Positions 8,402 to 18,669 are shown, numbered from the stretch's first letter. The stretch is 64,000 nucleotides of DNA from Paenibacillus sp. JZ16 (GCF_015326965.1 NZ_CP017659.1:310001-374000); one strand, 5' to 3'. Notes: a model not told the origin generated them from the sequence alone. Program-made: numbers and translations.

Positions 8402-9115
8402 ATGCCTAAAACCATACTTGTAGTCGATGATGATCCGGATATCATTGACATGCTTAAACTTTATCTGGACGCAGAGGGATATAAGACGCTCGAAGCTTTC
8501 GACGGGAAAACTGCCCTAGAGCATCTGCGAAGCAGGCACGTGGATCTCGCACTCTTCGATATCATGATGCCGCTCATCGACGGATTCCAGCTGCTCCGTA
8601 TGATGCGGCAGGATTATAAAATCCCGGTTATTCTCATCTCGGCCAAAAATCAGGAGCTTGATAAAATAACCGGACTCAAGCTGGGGGCAGACGATTATGT
8701 GTCCAAGCCGTTCAGCCCGCTCGAAGTGATGGCGAGAATTCAGGCACAGTTAAGACGCTCCTGTGAGTTTAATGAGCCGTTGGAAGCTCCAGCGGTATCC
8801 GAAACCTGCGTCGGGGACTTGCAGCTGGATCACCGGGAATGCATGTTATACATCAAGGGAACGCCGATTTCGCTGAGTGCGATCGAGTACAAATTATTGA
8901 AGCTGTTCATGGGGGAGCCGGGGCGCGTATTTACGAAGAAGCAAATTTTTGAGCATGCCTGGGATGAACTTTATTTGGCTGACGATAATGCCGTGATGGT
9001 CCAAATCAGCAGGCTTCGCGACAAAATCGAGGCTTGTCCCAGGAAGCCTGTCTATATCAAAACCATTCGCGGTCTCGGTTACCGGTTTGCGAAGAAAGAT
9101 GAGTTACAGCCATGA
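8402..9115 (+). CDS. OmpR/PhoB family response regulator
   Basis: This 237-residue cytoplasmic response regulator has acidic residues VVDDDPD near the N-terminus, a phospho-acceptor Asp in LALFDIMMPL near residue 54 and the switch Lys in VSKPFSP near 104. The C-terminal winged helix ends in IKTIRGLGYRF. ATG 8402 follows GGAGGAGG by 8 bases; the open frame extends upstream to a TTG that overlaps this site and is rejected. The stop overlaps the kinase start (ATGA), so the pair is cotranslated. The membrane hydrolase at 10361 is the obvious candidate target. Confidence 0.92.
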   Translation: MPKTILVVDDDPDIIDMLKLYLDAEGYKTLEAFDGKTALEHLRSRHVDLALFDIMMPLIDGFQLLRMMRQDYKIPVILISAKNQELDKITGLKLGADDYVSKPFSPLEVMARIQAQLRRSCEFNEPLEAPAVSETCVGDLQLDHRECMLYIKGTPISLSAIEYKLLKLFMGEPGRVFTKKQIFEHAWDELYLADDNAVMVQISRLRDKIEACPRKPVYIKTIRGLGYRFAKKDELQP

Positions 9116-10263
9116 ATTCACCTAATCGTCTGCAGCGTTCACTGATTCGCCAATATATTTTTTTCTTTGTTACCATTGCGCTTATTGCCGCGTTTTCGCT
9201 ATTTGTATTAAATGCGCTGATCATGGATTATTTTATGGAGGCTTCCGGACCGGTCAAGGCGGAGGCTGGAGTCATAGGCAGTCCAACAGCCGTGCCAGGC
9301 ATGGACAGCGATCAGCATGAGAAGGTGTTTTATGGAATGGCACTGAAAACGCTGCTGCTGTTTCTCGCTTTGTTTGCAATTACCGTATATGTCTTCGGAA
9401 GATGGACGGCATCCCGGCTGACGACCCCGCTCCGATCGATTGCGGATGGTATCCGCAGCATTGCACGTGGACATTACCATGAAAGATTACATTTTCGAGC
9501 GAGCTATGAACTTGCGCAGATTCAGGATGATTTCAATGATATGGCTGCACGGCTCGAACGGATGGAGAGGGAAAAGCGAGAGCTTGCAGAGAGCAAGCAG
9601 CGAATGCTGATTGACATTTCCCATGACCTGAAGACACCGATGACCACCATTCAGGGCTATATCGAAGCGATGGAATTGGGGCTCGTTAATTCGGAAGAGA
9701 GAAGGCAAAAAATCCTGCGTTTGATTTCCGACAAAGCCAGCCTGATGTCGGAGCTGATCGACGGTATCTTCGAGCTGTCCAAGCTGGATAGTCCCGACTA
9801 TCCTTTTGCCGTTGAGGCATCCGACATTACAGAATTCACAAGGGAAATTGCAGCCGAGTATTACGAGGTGTTCGAAGAACAGAAGTTTCATTTCCATTAC
9901 GATATTCCTGACAGTGTAATCATCGTACCATTCAACACGACCTGGTTAAATCGGGCGGTTTCCAATATCCTATCAAACGCTATTCAATACAATCCGCCCG
10001 GTACAGCTGTTGAACTGAAATTGGCAGCAACGGGGAAAGGAGTCGAAATTCACATTACAGACGATGGCATCGGAATTCCGGATGTGTTGAAGGAAAAGGT
10101 CTTCGATGCCTTTGTCCGCGGAGACCAAGCCCGAAAAAGCGATGGGGGGACGGGTCTGGGTCTTGCCATTGCCAAACAAGTGGTTGAAAAACATGGGGGT
10201 AACATCAGGCTGATCACGAACGGGCACACGAAATTCATTCTTTTTCTTCCTAACGAATTGTAA
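9112..10263 (+). CDS. Sensor histidine kinase (HAMP, HisKA, HATPase)
   Basis: This 383-residue membrane kinase is partner to the preceding regulator. Two membrane helices (about residues 13-38 and 78-102) bracket a short extracellular loop of about 40 residues. A HAMP domain follows (about 102-155). The phospho-acceptor His is near residue 171 in DISHDLKTPM. The N box is NRAVSNILSNAIQYN and the G boxes are DDGIGI and GGTGLGLAI. The small extracellular loop argues for sensing within or near the membrane rather than by a large ligand-binding domain. Confidence 0.92.
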   Translation: MNSPNRLQRSLIRQYIFFFVTIALIAAFSLFVLNALIMDYFMEASGPVKAEAGVIGSPTAVPGMDSDQHEKVFYGMALKTLLLFLALFAITVYVFGRWTASRLTTPLRSIADGIRSIARGHYHERLHFRASYELAQIQDDFNDMAARLERMEREKRELAESKQRMLIDISHDLKTPMTTIQGYIEAMELGLVNSEERRQKILRLISDKASLMSELIDGIFELSKLDSPDYPFAVEASDITEFTREIAAEYYEVFEEQKFHFHYDIPDSVIIVPFNTTWLNRAVSNILSNAIQYNPPGTAVELKLAATGKGVEIHITDDGIGIPDVLKEKVFDAFVRGDQARKSDGGTGLGLAIAKQVVEKHGGNIRLITNGHTKFILFLPNEL

Positions 10264-10360
10264 GATTACTGAAAGATTCAGGAAAGCGGAGCGAAAGAGT
10301 TATCCGGTAACCTCAGAAGTAGAACCAACCACTTTAAGGGATACAGGAGGACTGGAGAGA

Positions 10361-12616
10361 TTGGAAATACACAAAGAGAAAGAGAAAGAAAAAGGCGTTA
10401 CTTTTTTTCGAAGAATCATGGCAAACCGGAAGCGTAGGGGGCCGTTATCCCCTGGATGGAAGGGGGCGTCGCTTGGGCTTGGCGCCACCGGCTTTATTCT
10501 AATTTTGATACAGGCCAACTATCTATTGACGGGGCATGGTGTCGGTAAATTCATCGTGGGCACATTCCTGTTTCTCTTTGCGGCTGCCCTTATAAGCGGC
10601 CTAGCATCAATGTTGCTGCACGGGGTCAAGAAACTACCAAGCCGTTATATTTGGATGTTGCTGTATTCCCTGATCATGTTTTTGTTCTGTTTTATTGTGC
10701 AGCCGGGCGTATCGGCAGTCTTCATCGTCTCTTTGGCCATTGTTTTATCTTTATTTGGTGCATTGGCTTATAAATTTGCAGCGGGAAGCTACAAGCAAGT
10801 GTCTAAAACCAGGAAAATCGGCTCGATGGCCTGTTTGTCCTTGATCACCATCGCGATCGGCGCGGGCAGTTTCTGGCTGATTCGTGCCGGAGATGATGCC
10901 GCTCCGGACATCACATTGAAACAGCTGAAAATCTCAACCCGATATGAAGACTCGATGATTAACCCGGCCGAACAAGGCACATATCCCGTCCAAAGTCTGT
11001 TATACGGAAATCCTGACAACTATCGGACAGAATTTAACCAAAGCGGTTCCCTAACCACCCAAACGGTGGATGCGTCCAGGTTTGTTGAGAAATGGTCGTC
11101 TTTGCGCACGAAGTCGCTTGGATTCGGACCCGAGGCCATGCCGTTAAACGGAAGAGTGTGGTATCCCGAAGGGGAGGGCACCTTTCCGCTTGTTTTGATT
11201 GTACATGGTAATCACTTAATGAATGATTATTCCGATCCGGGTTATGAATATCTCGGCAGGCTGCTCGCGAGCAAAGGGTATATATTTGTCTCCGTGGATG
11301 AAAATTTCCTCAATTTCTCCCCATATGAGGATCTATTCCTGATCAATCCGCTGCTAAAGGAAAACCCGGCAAGGGGTCTGCTGCTGCTGGAGCATTTGCA
11401 AACCTGGAAGGGCTGGAACAGCGATCCGGACAACCCGTTTTACCAAAAGGTCAATATGGAACGAATCGCCCTCATCGGTCATTCCCGAGGCGGCGAAGCG
11501 GTCGCGATCGCGGCAGCGTATAACAAGCTTAGCCGTCATCCGGACCATGGGGATATCAAGTTTGATTATAACTTCTCGATCCGCTCGCTCATTTCCATTG
11601 CGGGAACGGACGGGCAATATAAGCCGCAAGGCAAACCTTTGCCGCTGCAAGACGTAAATTATCTGGCTTTGCATGGAGCTCATGATATGGATGTCAACAG
11701 CCTGGACGGTGCGAAGCAATATCACCGGATTCGTTATACCAAGGGCACAAATTACATGAAATCGCTGATCTATATCTATGGAGCCAACCACGGCCAGTTT
11801 AACGGAGGCTGGGGCAGAGGGGATGGGGCAGGGTTGGGGAACCAACTGTTTAACCTACGTCAAATTATGCCACGGGATGAGCAGGAAACCATCGCAAAAG
11901 TGTTCATATCTTCGTTCCTGGATGCCACGCTGAAGGACCAAAGGCAATACAGGGAGGTGTTCAAGGATTTGGGTTATGCCAAGGAATGGATTCCCGACAA
12001 TCTGTATGTGGGCAATTATTACGATTCGCAGATGACTTTGATCGCCAATTTTCATGAAGACATCGATCTGCAGAGCACCACACTTACCGGCGGCAGCTTG
12101 CAGGGCGAGAACCTGCAGCAATGGAAGGAAGAAAAGGTTAAGACAAAATTAGGCGAAGCGGATTACAGCGCGGTTCGCTTAGGCTGGAATTCGAACGGTT
12201 CGTCCGAGCCTGCGTCCTATACGGTTACTTTGCCGGATAACGGGGTGGAAACAGGGAGGGATAGCTCGATCGTATTTTCGCTGGCAGATGCACGCAAAAC
12301 AGAAGAAAGCGGCGACCCGAAAGAGCTTATCAATTTTACGATTACGGTTGAAGATAGGAAGGGCCATCAGGCAAGTCTTCCCCTCAGCCACATATCCAAG
12401 TTGCCGCCTGTTATTGAAGGTAAACTTCTCAAATGGCCATTTTCGAATGCAGGCAATACTTCAGAACCTGTATTTCAAAGCTATGATTTCCAGTTAGACG
12501 ATTATCACAAAATGAATCCGGACTTCAACCCGCTGCAGTTGAGCAAGATTCGCATCGAGTTCAATCTAACCAAGCGGGGAAGCATTCTGCTTAGTGATGT
12601 AGGCATTCGATCATAA
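10361..12616 (+). CDS. Membrane-anchored alpha/beta hydrolase
   Basis: The 751-residue product begins with TTG 10361, 10 bases after AGGAGG. The first 200 residues hold about five to six membrane helices. A serine hydrolase domain follows (about 255-545) with the oxyanion region LVLIVHGNH, the nucleophile elbow GHSRGGE (Ser near 375) and a histidine candidate in IYGANHGQF. The last 190 residues are beta-rich and resemble no family I can name. The hydrolase part looks like the PETase/chlorophyllase-type superfamily. It follows a two-component system by 97 bases without a visible terminator, so it may be cotranscribed and be the output of that system. The substrate is unknown; an ester in the envelope or environment is the inference. 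Confidence 0.7.
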   Translation: MEIHKEKEKEKGVTFFRRIMANRKRRGPLSPGWKGASLGLGATGFILILIQANYLLTGHGVGKFIVGTFLFLFAAALISGLASMLLHGVKKLPSRYIWMLLYSLIMFLFCFIVQPGVSAVFIVSLAIVLSLFGALAYKFAAGSYKQVSKTRKIGSMACLSLITIAIGAGSFWLIRAGDDAAPDITLKQLKISTRYEDSMINPAEQGTYPVQSLLYGNPDNYRTEFNQSGSLTTQTVDASRFVEKWSSLRTKSLGFGPEAMPLNGRVWYPEGEGTFPLVLIVHGNHLMNDYSDPGYEYLGRLLASKGYIFVSVDENFLNFSPYEDLFLINPLLKENPARGLLLLEHLQTWKGWNSDPDNPFYQKVNMERIALIGHSRGGEAVAIAAAYNKLSRHPDHGDIKFDYNFSIRSLISIAGTDGQYKPQGKPLPLQDVNYLALHGAHDMDVNSLDGAKQYHRIRYTKGTNYMKSLIYIYGANHGQFNGGWGRGDGAGLGNQLFNLRQIMPRDEQETIAKVFISSFLDATLKDQRQYREVFKDLGYAKEWIPDNLYVGNYYDSQMTLIANFHEDIDLQSTTLTGGSLQGENLQQWKEEKVKTKLGEADYSAVRLGWNSNGSSEPASYTVTLPDNGVETGRDSSIVFSLADARKTEESGDPKELINFTITVEDRKGHQASLPLSHISKLPPVIEGKLLKWPFSNAGNTSEPVFQSYDFQLDDYHKMNPDFNPLQLSKIRIEFNLTKRGSILLSDVGIRS

Positions 12617-12678
12617 CATGTATGGTCTTATAGGATGACTTTGATGACTGCCAGTCGACAAGAACTCTATACGATGAA

Positions 12679-12701
12679 GAAGCCGCCATACTGGCGGCTT
12701 C
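12679..12701. terminator. Bidirectional terminator hairpin
   Basis: GAAGCCGCCA and TGGCGGCTTC form a perfect 10-bp stem with a 3-base loop. It stands between the convergent hydrolase and BceS-like genes. The T tract is short (CCTTTGATTT), so it could serve both strands weakly. Confidence 0.65.
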
Positions 12702-12734
12702 CTTTGATTTAGGTTGGGTAGCGGGCTCAAACCG

Positions 12735-13763
12735 TTACAGCAAGCTGTGATACGTATCCGTTTTAGGAAAATGGATCGTGACCTTGGTATAAGCTCCCGC
12801 CTCCGATTGGATGGATAAATGATGGCCCAGCTTATGCACTAATTGCTTTGCGAGGTAAAGACCCATGCCGGTCGATTTGGCATGGCTTCTTCCGATGGAA
12901 CCGGTAAATCCTTTATCAAAGACTCGATGAAGATCTTCCGGCTGAATTCCGATGCCCGAATCTATAATATGCATCCTTTTTTCCTGTCGGTCCTCCTCGA
13001 CCGTGAATGTGATGGTTCCGCCTTCATTCGTATATTTCAAAGCATTCGCAACGATTTGATCAAGGATAAATCCGAGCCATTTCCGGTCGGTATGAACCGA
13101 TTGCCGAATGTCCTCCATATGAAAGCGAATCCGCTTGTTGATAAACGTTTTTGCGAATTTTTTCGCACAGGTTTTAATGATCGCGTCTAATGGTTCTTCC
13201 GTGATGAAGTAATCTTTGGAGAAGGAATCAATTCGAGAATAGTATAATGCCTGCTCCACATAATTTTCAATTTTGTCGAGCTCATCCTCAAGTTTATCGG
13301 CTAGGGAATCTGCTGTTTCCCCGGTGCTATTCTCCATTAGCAGACGACTTGCCGCTATCGGAAGTTTCACCTCATGAATCCAGGACAAGATAAATTCCTG
13401 ATGATCGATCTTCTCTTCATTCAGTTTCCGAAGGTCGCGTTCATGTTGGCGATGCAATTTGGTGAAAAGCTCGAGATACAGCCGTTGTTGCAAGTTTTGT
13501 GGTTCAGGGGCAACGACAGTCCAATCATCCCGGTCCAGATGGATCAGTTGCTGAAGCTTCCGGTAATAGGATCTTCGATAATAATAGCCAATTAGCAAGT
13601 AAGCTGCGACCAAGGCAAAGCAAACGATATGAATATACAGCAAGTTGCCTGACACGAGGGCCGGGTTGAAGGATAAAGTCATGATTATTGAAATAAAGCC
13701 CATCATACCCGCGTACAACATCAAAAAATAACGTTTGTCCTTTATGTATTGAATGAAACTCAT
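12735..13763 (-). CDS. BceS-like sensor histidine kinase
   Basis: This 342-residue kinase is of the intramembrane-sensing type. Two membrane helices near the N-terminus (about 12-32 and 40-60) are separated by only a few residues, so there is no extracellular sensor domain. The phospho-acceptor is in SWIHEVKLPIAA near residue 129, the BceS-specific form of the H box. The ATP-binding domain has NALKYTNEGG, DSGIGI and GMGLYLAKQL. Its start overlaps the stop of the regulator (ATGA, minus strand). Such kinases sense flux through a partner BceAB transporter, which here is encoded divergently at 14670. Confidence 0.9.
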   Translation of the reverse strand: MSFIQYIKDKRYFLMLYAGMMGFISIIMTLSFNPALVSGNLLYIHIVCFALVAAYLLIGYYYRRSYYRKLQQLIHLDRDDWTVVAPEPQNLQQRLYLELFTKLHRQHERDLRKLNEEKIDHQEFILSWIHEVKLPIAASRLLMENSTGETADSLADKLEDELDKIENYVEQALYYSRIDSFSKDYFITEEPLDAIIKTCAKKFAKTFINKRIRFHMEDIRQSVHTDRKWLGFILDQIVANALKYTNEGGTITFTVEEDRQEKRMHIIDSGIGIQPEDLHRVFDKGFTGSIGRSHAKSTGMGLYLAKQLVHKLGHHLSIQSEAGAYTKVTIHFPKTDTYHSLL

Positions 13764-14431
13764 GGGACCATATAACCTTGCCCTTTCTTGGTAACAATCC
13801 AGTTTTCCTTTCCGATGCCGGCCAGTTTTTTACGCAAGCGGACGATGTTAACGGTTAACGTGTTTTCGTCCACGAAGCTTTCATCCTGCCAAAGATGACG
13901 CATGATTTTCTTACGGTCAACAACCTTTCCCTTTTGCTGCATGAGGATTTTCAGTATACTGACCTCCGTTTTGGTAAGCTCCGCTTTCCCTCCTTCATAC
14001 GAGAGAATACCTTTCTCCGGATGGAACATGACCCCCTCATGTTCGAGCACATCCGATTGCATGTCCGAATAGGAATAGGTTCGGCGCAGCAGCGCATTAA
14101 CTTTAGCGGTCAACACATCCATATGGAACGGCTTCTGAATATAATCGTCCCCGCCCATATTCACTGACATAACAACATCCATGGGCGAATCGCGGGAAGA
14201 AAGAAAGACCACCGGTACATTGGAAATTTCTCTTATCTTCTGACACCAGTAAAATCCATCATACGAAGGCAGGTTAATATCCATGATGACAAGATGGGGT
14301 TGGTTATGAATAAAGCACTGTACGACATGGTCAAAGTTTTCGACGATTACCGTTTCCAAGCTCCATTTGGTTAATGCTAATTGGATCATCCCCCGAATGG
14401 TCGGGTCATCCTCTACGATCATGATTTTCAT
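13760..14431 (-). CDS. BceR-like response regulator
   Basis: This 223-residue OmpR-family regulator has MIVEDDPTIR at the N-terminus, the phospho-acceptor Asp in VIMDINLPSYDGF and the switch Lys in IQKPFHMDV. The C-terminal winged helix includes DENTLTVNIVRLRKKL, characteristic of Bce-type regulators, and ends with VTKKGQGYMV. It is divergent from the bceA-like gene with 238 bases between. It probably activates that promoter in response to a peptide antibiotic. Confidence 0.9.
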   Translation of the reverse strand: MKIMIVEDDPTIRGMIQLALTKWSLETVIVENFDHVVQCFIHNQPHLVIMDINLPSYDGFYWCQKIREISNVPVVFLSSRDSPMDVVMSVNMGGDDYIQKPFHMDVLTAKVNALLRRTYSYSDMQSDVLEHEGVMFHPEKGILSYEGGKAELTKTEVSILKILMQQKGKVVDRKKIMRHLWQDESFVDENTLTVNIVRLRKKLAGIGKENWIVTKKGQGYMVP

Positions 14432-14530
14432 AAACGATCCTCCCGGGCGTTACGAGCGGCAAATTAAACACATTGTATACGATCTTCCCGCGGCAGACAA
14501 GCAAGTATCCGGGGGTTCTTCCTTTGTCTA

Positions 14531-14548
14531 ATGTGACAGGAATGTAAG
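14531..14548. promoter_or_regulatory. Possible BceR-type binding site
   Basis: A segment TGTGACAGGAATGTAAGG lies in the divergent region between the bceR-like and bceA-like genes. It resembles my recollection of BceR sites with TGAC and TGTAA half-sites, but the match is weak and the consensus was not checked. Confidence 0.3.
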
Positions 14549-14669
14549 GTAGAGGGGGAAGTTGTAAGCTAAAGTAAAGGTGAACTGTATTAAGATCAGG
14601 ATAAGAAATACATGATGTCGAAATCGTGCTGATTGTTTCTATATTGATAACCAGGAAGGATAGATCAAC

Positions 14670-15437
14670 ATGAAAATGGTAGTGAACGCTTCTCAGATTA
14701 GAAAGGTTTATGGCGTAAAAGGAAATGTATATACCGCCTTGGATGATATCGATTTGACCGTGCAGGAGGGAGAGTTCGTGGGGATCATGGGGCCGTCCGG
14801 CGCAGGCAAGTCGACATTGCTCCATGTGCTTGCGACAATTGATCAGCCTACTTCGGGAGAGGTGATGATTGACGGGGTAGACGTACTGAAGATGGATGAG
14901 GAACAATTATCCGCTTTTCGCCGGGATAAACTGGGATTCATTTTTCAAGATTACAATTTGCTGGACACTTTAACGGTGAAGGAGAACATCTTGCTGCCCT
15001 TGGCGCTGGCCAAGATGAATGTCAAAGAACTGGAGCATAGAGTGGAGGAAATCGCGGACAAATTCGGCATCACCCCGATTCTGAACAAATACCCGTATCA
15101 GATTTCCGGAGGGCAAAAACAGCGGACTGCGGCTTCACGCGCCATGATTTCCGGCCCCAGTCTGCTGCTGGCCGATGAGCCGACCGGCGCTCTGGATTCG
15201 AAATCGGCGACCGCGCTGCTGGAGAGCCTGAAAGACCTGAATGAATATGATCAGGCAACGATTTTGATGGTCACTCATGACACGTTTGCGGCAAGCTACT
15301 GCACGCGGGTGCTGTTTATAAAGGATGGTCGCATTTTCACCGAACTGACTAGAGGAGATGCATCCCGCAAACACTTTTTTAAAAAAATATTGGATGTATT
15401 GACCGTTTTGGGAGGGGATGCAAGTGACCTTGTTTGA
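14670..15437 (+). CDS. BceA-like ABC transporter ATP-binding protein
   Basis: This 255-residue ATPase is of the MacB/BceA class. Walker A is GPSGAGKST (about residues 41-49), the signature ISGGQKQR near 150 and Walker B LLLADEPTGALD near 170. The C-terminal tail after residue 225 (HFFKKILDVLTVLGG) is the extension typical of BceA proteins. It overlaps the permease gene by 14 bases. Together they should remove or release cell-wall-active peptide antibiotics from their lipid targets and signal to the BceS-like kinase. Confidence 0.92.
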   Translation: MKMVVNASQIRKVYGVKGNVYTALDDIDLTVQEGEFVGIMGPSGAGKSTLLHVLATIDQPTSGEVMIDGVDVLKMDEEQLSAFRRDKLGFIFQDYNLLDTLTVKENILLPLALAKMNVKELEHRVEEIADKFGITPILNKYPYQISGGQKQRTAASRAMISGPSLLLADEPTGALDSKSATALLESLKDLNEYDQATILMVTHDTFAASYCTRVLFIKDGRIFTELTRGDASRKHFFKKILDVLTVLGGDASDLV

Positions 15438-18400
15438 CATCGTGAAAAAGAACATGAAAGGGAACTTCAAAAACTACACGATCTATTTCATTTCCATCCT
15501 GTTCAGCGTCATTATCTATTATACTTTTCTTTCTTTGCAATACAGCCAAGAAATTACGAGTTCAATCGAATCATCGCAGAGCATGCGATCCGTTTTTATG
15601 ATAGCATCCATCATTTTGATCGTATTTGTTACCGTCTTTATTATGTATTCCAACCGTTTTTTCTCCAGGCAGCGTAAAAAGGAAGTAGGCTTGTACGCGT
15701 TACTTGGTCTACCCAAAAAAAGATCGGAAAAATGCTGTTTTATGAAAACCTGATCATTGGGGTAACTGTTTTAATCATAGGAATCTTGATTGGCACATTG
15801 TTGTCCAAGCTGTTCGCTATGATCTTAATCAAGCTGCTGGGGACGCCGGTACAGGTAGGCATGGCTTTCTCTCTTCGAGCTCTGATTCATACGCTCATCG
15901 TGTTCATGGTGATTATTTTGGCGACGTCGATCCAAGGCTATCGATTGATTTACAGCTTTAAACTCATCGAATTGTTTCGCGCGGAGCAGGAAGGGGAGCA
16001 AGAGCCGAAAGCGTCGTTTCTATCGGCAGTGGGTGCAGTTCTCTTTTTGACTGCGGGATATGGGTTCGCCTTCCGCGATTTTGCCGTCACCGAAGAAATT
16101 CTTGTCAATCTGAGCGTGATGACTGTCGGAATTATCGCTGGAACGCTTCTGCTCTTCTCCTCGCTGGTCATTGTCTTGCTGAGAACCGCCAAGAAGAGAA
16201 AACGAAGTTATTATAAAGGCATGAATTTGGTCATCACCTCTAATTTGGTGTACCGGATTAAAGGAAACGCTCGTTTGTTAAGCGTCATTTCCCTGTTATC
16301 CGCTGCGGCGTTGTGCGCCTTCAGCGTCGGCTTAGGCGCATACTATACGTTTGACAAAACATCGAAGCTTACCGCTCCATTTAGCTACATGTATATTGCC
16401 CAGGACAACGCCTTTAATAAAAAAGTAGACGAAATCATACGTGGAGATGAAGCGCATCCGATTATTGCGCAAATGACGATTCCGGTGCTGGAGACAAAAG
16501 GGGAGGCTTCCAATCCAGAGATCCTTCCGGAGAGAATGATCGAAGCAGACAAAACCCCGCTCAAAGTGGTCTCGATCGATCAATACAACCAGGTGGCAGC
16601 GGCGCTGCGCTTCCCTGTACTTGATCCGATCGAACAGGATGAAGCTATAGCGATCCGGCCCATGTATACGGACTATGAGTGGCCCGATTATGAAGGCGAA
16701 ACGGTCGATATCGAATTGCCGGATCAACGGTTAACTCTTGCTTTTACGGGGATGACCGTAGAACGAATCATGAATTGGAGTTATCCGGATGTGATGATTG
16801 TTGTAAGTAACGGCACCTACGACAAAATGGAGGCGCAAGTTTCTCCGACCCGCTATGTCGGGTATGCGGTGCAGGAACAGAAGACGACGAAGCACACGGC
16901 TGATGCGCTGGCGTCGCTGAAGACACCGGAATCGAATTTATCTTCATATTATTCCGAATACCGTCTTGGAATCGAAGAAGCGGCCTTTAATGTGTTTATC
17001 TTAGGATTTCTTGGGCTCGTTTTTGTCATGGCAACAGGCAGCATGATCTATTTCAAGCAGCTGACTGAAGCAACAGCAGACAAACCACGGTACGATATTC
17101 TTAAAAAAATCGGTGTAAGCGGAAAAGAAGTAAGTGTGGCAATCATTAGGCAGAACGCATTTATTTTTGCTTTGCCGCTCATGATCGGCCTTGCACATTA
17201 CATGGTCATCCTGCAATTGTTAAAAAGATTATTCAGCAATATGGCAGGCGCCAGTCTCATGCTGCCCATCCTGATCTGCGTGGCTGTGTTTTTCCTGATC
17301 TACACGGTTTATTATGTGCTCACGGTCAACTCCATCAACAGGATCGTCAATGGAAGGTCTGCCCCCGTGGTTAGAATTGCGGCTATCGCAATCATGGTCT
17401 GTCTTCTGGTTCTGATTGGAATCTTCTTCAGCACGGAAACCCCTGCAACGCAGGATGAGAGGGGCCAGGCAGAGAAAATCCAATTACAGCTACCAGAACC
17501 TACTGGAGAATATTCTGTGGGGACGATGGAAATGCACTTCAAGGATGACAACCGGGTGGATCCATGGAAACAGGACAGAGACAGGGAACTCATGATCAGC
17601 ATATGGTACCCCGCCACGGGAAAAAGCGAGCAGAAGGCAGTGTACATGCAGCCCGAAGCAGCAAAATATTATGATGAAAACACAATCTCGACGATCGGAT
17701 TGGATCCCGGTCGGGTCGATCTCTCCGGTATCGGCACTCACGCTTGGTTAAATGCACCGCCGGCGAACAACGACGTTGGGTGGCCGCTGCTCATCTACTC
17801 ACCTGGCGGGTCTGTTCCAAGAAACTTCGGGACGGCTGTAGTCGAAGACTTGGCCAGCAGAGGTTATGTGGTCGTTACAGTCGATCATACGTATGAAGCC
17901 TCTGCGGTCCAATTTCCCGATGGACGTGTGGCAACGGAGTCATTACCGCCTTTCAGTGCAGAGACGGTACTGAAGATGCTGGAGGTAAGAGTGGATGATA
18001 TCCAATATGTGTTGGACCAATTCGAACTCATCAAGGAAGGCAGTCATCCAGGCGATCAACCATTGCCCGCTGGACTTCAACAAACATGGGACCTGTCTAA
18101 GATCGGAATATTCGGACATTCCGCCGGCGGGGCTACTGCTGCTCAGGTGATGTACGAGGATGATCGCTTTGACGCTGGCATCGACATGGATGGAACGATG
18201 GGCCACATGCCCGATAATCCATTGCCGGTGGCGCAGCATGGTTTGGATCGCCCTTTCATGCTCATGAATTCAGGCTACAATAAGGATGGCGAGGTTGATT
18301 CCCATCTAACCGCGATGGACCGTCAATCGTTCTGGCAGCATTCGACCGGCTGGAAACTCGATCTAACTATTCCCGAGGGAGCACATTATACGTTTACAGA

Positions 18401-18611
18401 TTATCAGACGCTGCTTCCACAGCTTCAAGATAAGCTGAGCCTATCGCCGCGAGTAGTCCAGCAATTTATCGGAACTGCCGACCCGAAACAGACAATCGCT
18501 GCCCATCGAGATTATGTCGCTGCCTTCTTCGATTTTCATTTAAAGGGTGCTCCACAGCCGCTGCTGACCTCTCCGTCCGCAGACTATCCAATGGTTGATT
18601 TGTTGAAGTAA
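15424..18611 (+). CDS. BceB-like permease fused to PAF-acetylhydrolase-like domain (frameshifted at an A tract)
   Basis: GTG 15424 follows GGAGGGG by about 7 bases. The frame reads a BceB N-terminus (MTLFDIVKKN) for about 97 codons, then breaks at seven A (15715-15721). Adding one A, or a -1 slip, restores the expected KIGKMLFYEN and joins the frame that runs to 18611. The permease part (to about 17360) has FtsX-type helices and the large extracellular loop between helices 7 and 8. Beyond the normal BceB end (INRIV) follow an extra helix (IAIMVCLLVLIGIFF) and a serine hydrolase with YSPGGS, nucleophile GHSAGGA near 18118, Asp in DMDGTMG and His in GAHYTF. With ten BceB helices the eleventh would place the hydrolase outside. 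An in-frame GTG at 17367 behind GGAAGG might allow separate translation of the hydrolase. The frameshift may be a sequencing error. Confidence 0.75.
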
Positions 18612-18635
18612 AGTCATGAAGATAAACCGCGACAC

Positions 18636-18669
18636 AACAAAACAGGGATGATATCATCTCTGTTTTGTT
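18636..18669 (+). terminator. Palindromic hairpin after permease-hydrolase gene
   Basis: AACAAAACAG pairs with CTGTTTTGTT and the inner part GATGATATCATC is also self-complementary. The long A/T-flanked palindrome 25 bases after the stop is probably a terminator; the right arm itself supplies the T run. Confidence 0.6.
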
